Below the pieces are notes generated by a model that searched no databases, had not been told where the DNA came from, and saw only the letters and a program-made list of their open reading frames with translations. Source: an uncultured Terriglobus sp. (GTDB taxonomy: Bacteria; Acidobacteriota; Terriglobia; Terriglobales; Acidobacteriaceae). From it: a stretch of 7,976 nucleotides of DNA. The position numbers and the translations under genes are program-made. Position 1 is the stretch's first letter. Each line of letters starts with the position of its first letter. This document shows, one piece after another, positions 1-5,053 of the stretch. The DNA is taken from assembly GCA_937871605.1 (NCBI GenBank), contig CALMRM010000250.1, forward strand, positions 1-7,976. Direction: 5' to 3'.

Positions 1-363
1 GTGCAGGGTGGCACGACGGTAACGGTGCCGTATACCCTTGCGCCGAAAGGCGCGGTAAACCCGCAACAGGTGAGCCTTGAGGGTCATCGCGCCATCTACC
101 GTGCCGACCTGCGGGGAGAGGACAAGGCTGTGTTCGGTTTGCAGGGCTTTGGTTCGACTGCTTCGGACTACGACTTCACCGTGGCCGATCCGAAATCCGG
201 CATCACCGTGCGAATGCAGGGCGACCAGCCGCTGGTAGATGCGTCCGTGTGGTCCATTGCACCGGTGATGGCTGTGGAGCCGTTCATTCAGGTCGATGCA
301 GAGCCGCGCGGCGAGTTCCGTTGGAACTACACGTATAGCTACAGCGTTGCGCAGCAGCGGTAA
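1..363 (+). CDS. C-terminal part of a probable secreted beta-sandwich protein (5' end outside the window)
   Basis: The reading frame is open from the first base to a TAA at 361-363 and gives 120 residues. The GTG at position 1 is most likely an internal Val codon, because there is no room for a leader or ribosome binding site and the protein begins in mid-domain. The chain is rich in beta-type alternation (VTVPYTL, DYDFTVADP, ITVRMQG) and ends in a pattern of the type W-S-I-x-P-V-M-A-V-E-P-F-I-x-V-x-A-E-P-x-G-E-F-x-W, then Y-x-Y-x-Y. This C-terminal pattern resembles, from memory, aldose-epimerase-like/DUF6786-type proteins common in Bacteroidota and Acidobacteriota, but I hold that family name loosely. 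No catalytic residue can be assigned in this fragment. It converges on the minus-strand gene ending at 491, with 127 bp between stops that hold an inverted repeat. Coding status is confident; function is not. Confidence 0.75.
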   Translation: MQGGTTVTVPYTLAPKGAVNPQQVSLEGHRAIYRADLRGEDKAVFGLQGFGSTASDYDFTVADPKSGITVRMQGDQPLVDASVWSIAPVMAVEPFIQVDAEPRGEFRWNYTYSYSVAQQR

Positions 364-367
364 AGCA

Positions 368-480
368 GAACGCGAAGGTCGCTAAGGACGTGCACGCGAA
401 GGACGCGACGGGATAGCCGCCAGGATCTCGCGGGCCCAGCCAGGTTGCTCGGTGGGGAGACCTCTGCATCCTGCGTTTGC
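368..480. repeat. Intergenic inverted-repeat element, copy A
   Basis: Between two convergent stop codons lies a left arm of the AACGCGAAGGTCGC type (368-403) and a right arm starting GAGACCTC (457-480) that is its degenerate reverse complement, separated by about 53 bp. The left arm matches the left arm of copy C (4876-4909) at nearly every position across about 35 bases, including GGACGTGCACGC. The right arm shares its GAGACCTC start with copy B (3693). No single perfect long stem exists; pairing would be imperfect. It could act as a bidirectional terminator for the converging genes or be a mobile or remnant dispersed repeat; the sequence does not decide. Confidence 0.6.
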
Positions 481-490
481 TGCGGCAGGT

Positions 491-1972
491 TCACCGCACC
501 TCGGCGTCAAACACGCCTGTCTCTACTGTGGAGCCGTGCTTCATCTGCACAAAGATGCGGTAGCGGCCCGGGTTGGGGAAGCCGTAGGGGAACTCGACGG
601 TGGCGGGTAGCGGCTTGCCAGTGTCAGCGGCCATGCCCTCCATGAGTGCGTCGCCGTTCGCGACCTGCATGGACTGCATGGGCGCGGAGCCCTCTGGATG
701 CGTGTGCGCGAAGGTGGAGAAGTCCGTGCGCACAAAGGCAGCGTGCCCGGCCATGCCCAGGTATGGGGTCACATCGGTGGCGGGCTGCTCTTGCGGGTTC
801 CTGAGCGTGAAACGGAAGCTGACGGGCTGGTTTGCCGCGAGCGTGGCGGGCTTGTCCCACGCCATGGTGTAGCCGTCGGGCAGCGTGTCTGCCGCGGGTA
901 GATCGCCAGCGCTCAGCGGTGCCGGTGTCGCGGCTGCATCTTCGCTGTCGAGTGCCGCGCCCTGGAAGCCTGCGGGAATGTCGAGGGTGGCGGTCAACGT
1001 CTCCGGCAGGCCGCTGCGGTGCACGATGTCGGCGAACAGGCGGTAGCGGCCCGGCGGCAGCTGCGGCAAGGTGGTCTGCAACTGGCCGGGGGCGGTCTGT
1101 GCCGGGTGCAGGTGGTAGACGGCGTCCATGCCGGGCTCGCGAATGACATAGAGGTGCATCAGGTGGCCGTGGTCGGGCAAGAGGTCGGCGTTGGTGCGGT
1201 TGCGGCGCGAACTGAGCGCGTTGATGTACGTGCCCAGTTGCAGGCGCAGCGTGTTGCCGTCGAGTGTGGGCGTCAGCGCCAGCGGCTTGTAGACGCCGTA
1301 GGCGTAGTCGGCGGCCTCGACGTTCCACCACTTGCCGCCCAGCCAGACAGCCAGAACGACGACGACGAAGGTAGTGCTACCGGCAAGGATGGCTCGGCGG
1401 TTGCGCTCGGGGTTGGGCGCGGTGCCAGGTTGGAGTCGCGACTCGCGCGCCGCTGCCGCCACAATGCCGACGATGCCAAGCACCAGCAGCACCGCCAGCG
1501 CGCCCAGGATCAGACCCAGCGGCCTCTCCATCGTGAGCACCTGCAGCGCGACAGCGGGCACGGGCACAGCGGCGGTCGCCGGTCCGGCGGCACCATCAAC
1601 CTGCAGCACTACCTTCCACGAGCCGGTAGCCATGAGCCAGAGTGAGCCGGAGAAGAAGGCCGGGTCGGCGGAGGAGCGCGTGGTCGCGTCGGGTGTGGGC
1701 GGATGCTTGCTTGCCTCGCCCACCATGGGTACCGGTGTGATGCGGATACGGTCAGGCTGCTGGCCGCTGGCACGGACTTCTACGGTGGCCACGCCAGGAA
1801 TGACCATGGGTGGCCGCACGGTGACGAACAGCCGGTATGGACCGGCCTCCACCTGTTCGAAGACGTCTTTGCTGCCCACGTGCGCATGCGCAGGGTGGGG
1901 TAGAAGCAGCAGAAAACACACGAAGAACGCGAGACGTGCCTTGCCGATGTGTTGGGAAGGGCAGAGCTTCAG
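491..1972 (-). CDS. PmoB-like membrane-anchored copper-protein candidate with YtkA-like His-rich C-terminal modules
   Basis: About 493 residues if started at the CTG at 1972. Residues 1-30 form a Sec signal peptide (KAR, then AFFVCFLLLLPHPAHA) and cleavage would leave His31 as first mature residue, as in PmoB and CopC. Then come an N-terminal beta domain (31-147) ending G-S-W-K-V-V, two transmembrane helices (about 151-175 and 193-212) with a short basic loop, a Y-G-V-Y-K-P-L-x-L stretch (225-232) resembling the G-M-K-P-L-E-L of PmoB, and two YtkA-like modules. These have His268/270/273 with H287-L-H289-P, and His410 with H423-T-H425-P. Two MxxM pairs follow (432/435, 444/447). Family knowledge: PmoB has signal peptide, cupredoxin, two helices, cupredoxin, and CuB ligands His33, His137, His139. 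Here the H-x-H pair is K-V, so CuB is incomplete. It lies downstream of the PmoC/PmoA-like gene on the same strand. The frame stays open to 2407, but that extension runs through palindromes and tandem repeats and precedes the leader, so it is probably not translated. No ATG lies between the leader and the palindromes; CTG 1972, ATC 1948 or GTG 1921 are the choices and none has a good Shine-Dalgarno. A plain YtkA/FixH-type metal-handling protein is the alternative reading. Confidence 0.7.
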   Translation of the reverse strand: MKLCPSQHIGKARLAFFVCFLLLLPHPAHAHVGSKDVFEQVEAGPYRLFVTVRPPMVIPGVATVEVRASGQQPDRIRITPVPMVGEASKHPPTPDATTRSSADPAFFSGSLWLMATGSWKVVLQVDGAAGPATAAVPVPAVALQVLTMERPLGLILGALAVLLVLGIVGIVAAAARESRLQPGTAPNPERNRRAILAGSTTFVVVVLAVWLGGKWWNVEAADYAYGVYKPLALTPTLDGNTLRLQLGTYINALSSRRNRTNADLLPDHGHLMHLYVIREPGMDAVYHLHPAQTAPGQLQTTLPQLPPGRYRLFADIVHRSGLPETLTATLDIPAGFQGAALDSEDAAATPAPLSAGDLPAADTLPDGYTMAWDKPATLAANQPVSFRFTLRNPQEQPATDVTPYLGMAGHAAFVRTDFSTFAHTHPEGSAPMQSMQVANGDALMEGMAADTGKPLPATVEFPYGFPNPGRYRIFVQMKHGSTVETGVFDAEVR

Positions 1973-2001
1973 CTGTGCCGCTTGCCGTGCTTCCTGGAGA
2001 C

Positions 2002-2096
2002 GGGCTTTAGCCCCTGACGTCAGCTTTTGAAGCAGACCTCGGCGGCTAAAGCCGTTCGCTTTGAGGTCGCTCTCTCGGCATGGCTGAAGCCATGCC
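2002..2096. repeat. Cluster of three REP-like palindromes with GGCT-NN-AGCC cores
   Basis: Three short hairpins share the core GGCT-NN-AGCC: GGGCT-TT-AGCCC (2002-2013), CGGCT-AA-AGCCG (2043-2054) and GGCATGGCT-GA-AGCCATGCC (2077-2096, a perfect 9-bp stem). A separate perfect palindrome TGACGTCA sits at 2015-2022. The second hairpin is enclosed by GACCTC (2035-2040) and GAGGTC (2063-2068), giving a nested stem. The cluster lies just upstream of the PmoB-like gene and downstream of the PmoC/PmoA-like gene, where it would be in the transcript if the two are co-transcribed. It resembles REP/BIME-type repeats; a role in mRNA stability or attenuation between the subunits is possible but unproved. 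Confidence 0.65.
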
Positions 2097-2180
2097 CTTT
2101 CGAAAATATGCGGCCAACTCTGCCGTGACACGGTGGGCTGTACGCTTCTTGCTGCCTGGAGCATCCGGGGCTGCCGGGCT

Positions 2181-2217
2181 GAAAAGCAGATCCCTCCGCT
2201 ACGCTGCGGGATGACAA
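2181..2217 (-). repeat. GTCATCC...GATCTGC-type dispersed intergenic repeat
   Basis: Read on the minus strand the stretch begins TTTGTCATCCCGCAGCG, continues AGCGGAGGGATCTGC and ends in TTTTC. From memory, this is close to a widely seen bacterial intergenic repeat of the form GTCATCCTGAGCGAAGCG followed by AAGGATCTGC. It overlaps the first unit of the adjacent tandem array and may have seeded it. No function is assigned. Confidence 0.45.
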
Positions 2218-2296
2218 ATGCAGAACGCTGCAGGGTGACAAACGGAGGACGCTGCGGGACGGCAGATGAAGGACGCTGCGGGACGGCAAACGGAGA
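2201..2296. repeat. Tandem array of four 24-bp units
   Basis: Four consecutive 24-bp units start at 2201, 2225, 2249 and 2273. Each begins ACGCTGC-R-GG, followed by RYGRCARAYG and a purine-rich end. Units 3 and 4 are closest to each other; unit 2 has CAGGG for CGGGA. Because 24 is a multiple of three, all six frames stay in register through the array, which explains the long open frames and their 8-residue protein repeats here. It lies immediately beyond the stop codon of the PmoC/PmoA-like gene (2314), so it would be in its 3' untranslated RNA. Confidence 0.8.
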
Positions 2297-2313
2297 GAGA
2301 CCGCGGCAGAAGC

Positions 2314-3516
2314 TCACCGCTGCACACCGCGCATCCAGCGGCCAAATAGAAGGCCGATCCAGGTGGAGACGGCTGCGTACACTGAGGCGCGTAGCAAGCC
2401 AAACCACAGAGCCGAGCCGCGATCGGGCTGGAAGAATCGCCGCATGCGGTCGAAGCCGTCCGCGGTCGAGTTGTAGTCAAAGTACATGGTGCCGAAGAAG
2501 CGATTGGCGCTTGCCTTCGACATCAGGAAGGTGGCAAACGGCCACTCCACCGCGACCATGACGGCGGTAAACACCACGCCGGAGACGAGCGCCACCTGCC
2601 AGAACTTCCAGCTACGTGTGCGCTGCCACAGGAGGTCCAGCGCCAGTGCAGGCAAGAGGATGAGCACGGGGAACTTGGCCGGGATCAGGTGCGTAACAGG
2701 GTTGAAGACCGGGCCGAGTTTCGGCTCCGCGCCGACCAGCGGGAAGATGAGGATTTCCGTGATGAGGTAGAGCGTGTACACGGCTGCCACCGTGGTCGCT
2801 GCCCAGCGAAAGCGCGAGGCCTGCGCGATCAGGGCGAACACGACCGGCACCGCGATGCTCAGAGCGATGTAGGCGCTGGCGCTGTGCAGCCTGATGTCCC
2901 AGGTGTACTCCTGCAGAAAGAACATCTGGCCACCCACGGTGAGGCCGCCCAGGTAGAGCAGCAGTTTTTGCAGGGTGCTGAAGCTGCGCGCGCCCTCTGC
3001 TGCGGCGCGGTTCATGGTCGCCAGGATGAGGAAGAACACGCCCAGCGACACGGCGCGAATACCCAGGATGAGCAGGGTGTGCGGCGGGCTGACGATCTTA
3101 ACGTCGAGCCCGTAGGCGTTGTGCCACCAGTTGTCGAACGGTGCGGACGTGATCATGGCCACGCCACCCCACCCGGCCAGAAAGACGCCCAGCGGTGCAC
3201 GCAGGCCGAACACGCTGACCGACGCCGCGCGCAGCCGCGAGTCCTTACGGAAGGTGCAGTCATAGACCAGGTAGAGACCGACCACCGCCGCCAGCACGCC
3301 GCACAGCTGGATCATCAGGTGGGCGGGCGTCCAGAAGCTGTCGCGGCCAATGGAGCGGTGCCATGCCACATCCCACGCTGCGCCAACGGACGCGGACGTG
3401 ATGCCGGCCACGCCGGTCCAGATGTACCACGGCACACCGGCAGCTTCGCGCTCGCGGGCAGCGGCGCGGGTGTGCGTAGATGCGGCAAAAACTGAAGGGT
3501 GAGCGGCTGTGGACAT
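2314..3516 (-). CDS. Polytopic membrane protein resembling a PmoC-PmoA fusion (copper membrane monooxygenase-like)
   Basis: 400 residues from the ATG at 3516, which has AGGAG 8 nt upstream; an upstream in-frame ATG at 3573 lacks this and adds a polar tail. About ten transmembrane segments are visible (roughly 30-47, 66-86, 106-125, 144-167, 183-205, 209-232, 237-263, 278-297, 304-325, 376-396). Seen: D49-x2-W52-H53-x4-R58-D59-x3-T63-P64-x-H66, and D128-x-W130-x-H132-x11-P144-x-H146. Known, recalled from PmoC of Methylococcus: CuC is Asp156/His160/His173 with W159, R165, D166, T170, P171, the same offsets; CuD is Asn227/His231/His245, again the same offsets, with Asp for Asn here. The part after residue 180 follows PmoA: W-D near 206, R-F-R-W-A-A-T (235-241; R-L-P-W-G-A-T in PmoA), E-W-P near 324, D-Y-N-S-T then F-D-R-M (347-358; G-T-P-E-Y-I-R-M in PmoA), and a last helix ending G-R-W. 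The first two PmoC helices seem absent. Inferred: a fused C+A subunit partnering the PmoB-like protein encoded next. The substrate is unknown. If the resemblance is chance, it is simply a membrane protein with two conserved D/H/H clusters. Confidence 0.75.
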   Translation of the reverse strand: MSTAAHPSVFAASTHTRAAAREREAAGVPWYIWTGVAGITSASVGAAWDVAWHRSIGRDSFWTPAHLMIQLCGVLAAVVGLYLVYDCTFRKDSRLRAASVSVFGLRAPLGVFLAGWGGVAMITSAPFDNWWHNAYGLDVKIVSPPHTLLILGIRAVSLGVFFLILATMNRAAAEGARSFSTLQKLLLYLGGLTVGGQMFFLQEYTWDIRLHSASAYIALSIAVPVVFALIAQASRFRWAATTVAAVYTLYLITEILIFPLVGAEPKLGPVFNPVTHLIPAKFPVLILLPALALDLLWQRTRSWKFWQVALVSGVVFTAVMVAVEWPFATFLMSKASANRFFGTMYFDYNSTADGFDRMRRFFQPDRGSALWFGLLRASVYAAVSTWIGLLFGRWMRGVQR

Positions 3517-3524
3517 GGCGTGTG

Positions 3525-3529
3525 CTCCT
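3525..3529 (-). promoter_or_regulatory. Ribosome binding site fixing the start of the PmoC/PmoA-like gene
   Basis: AGGAG on the minus strand is 8 nt before the ATG at 3516. This ideal spacing decides for 3516 over the in-frame ATG at 3573, 57 bp further upstream. Confidence 0.8.
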
Positions 3530-3591
3530 GGCTGCAGGATCAGCCTACGTGAGCCTCGCGCTACATGCCACACTTTTTCGGTGAGGTTCGA

Positions 3592-3747
3592 AGAGCAGAA
3601 CGCGGAGGTCGCTGCGGAAGAACGCAGAGGTCGCTGAGATAGAACGCAGGGTTGGCCGAGGTAAGCGCGGGGTTGGCCATGGTGCGGCTGACGAGACCTC
3701 CGCGTCCTTTGCGTGCTTCTCCTTGGCGTCCTCTGCGTTCCGCTTCT
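3592..3747. repeat. Intergenic inverted-repeat element, copy B
   Basis: The left arm (3592-3637) consists of two AACGCRGAGGTCGCTG units. The right arm (3693-3747) contains the complementary CCTCCGCGTCCTTTGCG and CGTCCTCTGCGTTCC, so an imperfect stem of about 45-50 bp with a loop of about 55 bp can form. The loop holds a direct duplication of GGTTGGCC (near 3651 and 3671). The right arm abuts and slightly overlaps the stop codon of the metallophosphoesterase (TAG at 3746-3748), so it sits at the 3' end of that mRNA and could terminate or stabilise it. Confidence 0.7.
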
Positions 3748-4819
3748 AAGAAGCTAACGAACGCACCGCACCTGCCCGGTCGCGACCTATACCGAAGAGG
3801 TAGCGTCCGTCCGCATCCAGGTGGCGCACCTGCAGGCTGGTCGGTGTCACGGAGAGATGGCTGAAGCCGTGTACCTCCTGCGCGTAGGGGCCACGGTCCA
3901 GGCCGTCGCGCTTCAGCACGTAGAGGTCTGCGCCGCCCGCGCCGGAAAGCACGTGCGTGGTGGGTTCACCTTCCAGCTGCAGCACCTGCAAATCATGATC
4001 GTGGCCGGCCATGTAGAGATCCACTTTGTAGTCGCGCAGCAGCGGTGCCCAGTCGCGGATGAGGACCGGATGGTCGCCATGGGGGCCGTTGCTGTAGACA
4101 GGGTGGTGCGCCATAACGGTAAGCCACGGCAGTTCGCGCGGACGCTGCAGTTGCTGCTTGAACCAGGCGAGCTGTTCAGCCTGCTGTGCGGGCGTCAAGG
4201 TGAAGTCCACACCGTGGCGCACCTGTCCGTCAGGCTTTGGCATGTTGCTGTCGAGCACGATGCAGCGCATCAGCGGCTTCTTTGCCGGAAAGTCGAAGGT
4301 GTACCAGCGCGCGGGCAGTGTCCAGCGGGTCGGCTTGCCGTCGGGGCCCCTGCCGGTGCGGGCATACTCCAGCTCGGCCTCCACCTTGTTCACGTCGGCG
4401 GGGATGTATTGGTAGTCGTGGTTGCCCAGCATGGTGTAGGCCGGGCCGGGAAAGGCGTCGGCGGGGTACAGCTCCTCAAACTGCGCGCGCCAGCGGGGAG
4501 AGCCGACGCCGCCGGGCAGCTCGCCATACCAGCTGTCCCCCAGCAAAAAGAGCGCGTCCGGCACCAGGTTGTCCGTCTGCGCAAAGTGCCGCATGCCGCG
4601 TGCCACCTGCCCCTGCGCGGCAAAGTCGCTGCCCGCGCCGAAGCCCTGCGTGCTCAGCTTGTCCAGGTAGCCCCAATCGCCGAGGATGAGCGCGTGTGCG
4701 GCAGCGGCGTCGTGCCGTGGTGCAAGTGCGGCCAGTGGCTGTGCAGCAGCAGCAGCGGCGCTCCAGGCAAGCGTTTGCTTGATAAAGCTGCGGCGTGACG
4801 TGCTGCTGAGTGTGGGCAT
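3746..4819 (-). CDS. Tat-exported metallophosphoesterase, purple acid phosphatase (TRAP)-like
   Basis: 357 residues from the ATG at 4819. The frame is open to 4954, but the twin-arginine leader S-R9-R10-S-F-I-K followed by an Ala-rich hydrophobic stretch (to about residue 33) fixes the start at 4819, even though the Shine-Dalgarno is poor. The calcineurin-like metal motifs are all present: G47-D48-W-G, G94-D95-S-W-Y98, G132-N133-H134-D135, H238-H239-P, and G272-H273-D-H275-D. The D-x2-Y of block two supplies the Fe(III)-ligand tyrosine of purple acid phosphatases, and the arrangement G-D-x2-Y, then F-E-x2-Y-P, then P-x-Y-T-M-L-G-N-H-D-Y is that of the small TRAP/ACP5 type. Expected role: hydrolysis of phosphate esters outside the cytoplasm with a dinuclear metal centre assembled before Tat export. 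The true substrate (phosphomonoester, nucleotide or phosphoprotein) cannot be told. It is flanked on both sides by inverted-repeat elements and is probably its own transcription unit. Confidence 0.88.
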   Translation of the reverse strand: MPTLSSTSRRSFIKQTLAWSAAAAAAQPLAALAPRHDAAAAHALILGDWGYLDKLSTQGFGAGSDFAAQGQVARGMRHFAQTDNLVPDALFLLGDSWYGELPGGVGSPRWRAQFEELYPADAFPGPAYTMLGNHDYQYIPADVNKVEAELEYARTGRGPDGKPTRWTLPARWYTFDFPAKKPLMRCIVLDSNMPKPDGQVRHGVDFTLTPAQQAEQLAWFKQQLQRPRELPWLTVMAHHPVYSNGPHGDHPVLIRDWAPLLRDYKVDLYMAGHDHDLQVLQLEGEPTTHVLSGAGGADLYVLKRDGLDRGPYAQEVHGFSHLSVTPTSLQVRHLDADGRYLFGIGRDRAGAVRSLAS

Positions 4820-4869
4820 GCAACAAGGATGCCATAGGTAAGGTTGGGTGCTGTGTAAACGGGCGTTGA

Positions 4870-5036
4870 AAAGGGGAACGCGAAGGCCGCGAAGGACGTG
4901 CACGCAAGGCAGCGGGAAGAACGCAGAGGACGCTGAGGTGCAACGCAGAGGCACGCGGAGGATGCACTGACACCTAGGATCGCGTCGACCCTTGCGCCCT
5001 TCGCGTGCATTCTTCGCGTGCGTTGCATTCCCCTTT
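4870..5036. repeat. Intergenic inverted-repeat element, copy C
   Basis: Outermost arms AAAGGGGAA (4870-4878) and TTCCCCTTT (5028-5036) pair perfectly. Inside them the left GCGAAGGCCGCGAAGGACG and the right arm (4990-5027, reverse complement rich in ACGCGAAG) pair imperfectly. The centre has further AACGCAGAGGACGCTGAGG-type units at 4919-4938 and 4942-4960. The left arm closely matches copy A (368-403). It fills the gap between the M16 peptidase stop (5054) and the phosphatase start (4819). On the minus strand the last stem base is followed by a short T run, so it may terminate peptidase transcription. Confidence 0.7.
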
Positions 5037-5053
5037 GTTGTTCGACTCAGCGC

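Noticed and set aside
1..3. GTG as the true start of the first gene
   Set aside because: It is the first base of the window; no upstream sequence can show a ribosome binding site, and the encoded piece looks like the end of a domain.
2201..2296. CRISPR array
   Set aside because: The units are contiguous 24-mers with no unique spacers, and no cas gene is present.
1973..2407. N-terminal extension of the PmoB-like reading frame (about 145 residues before the leader)
   Set aside because: It precedes a clear signal peptide, is made of translated palindromes and 24-bp repeats, and overlaps the 3' end of the neighbouring gene.
3517..3573. Upstream ATG start for the PmoC/PmoA-like gene
   Set aside because: No ribosome binding site there, whereas the internal ATG at 3516 has AGGAG at ideal spacing.
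3821..4798. Long plus-strand open frame opposite the phosphatase
   Set aside because: It is antisense to a gene with all catalytic motifs; open only because of GC-rich codon bias. The same applies to plus-strand frames at 2689-3495, 1019-1645, 5879-6430 and 7208-7888.
4820..4954. 45-residue extension of the metallophosphoesterase
   Set aside because: It would bury the Tat motif in the interior and runs into inverted-repeat copy C.
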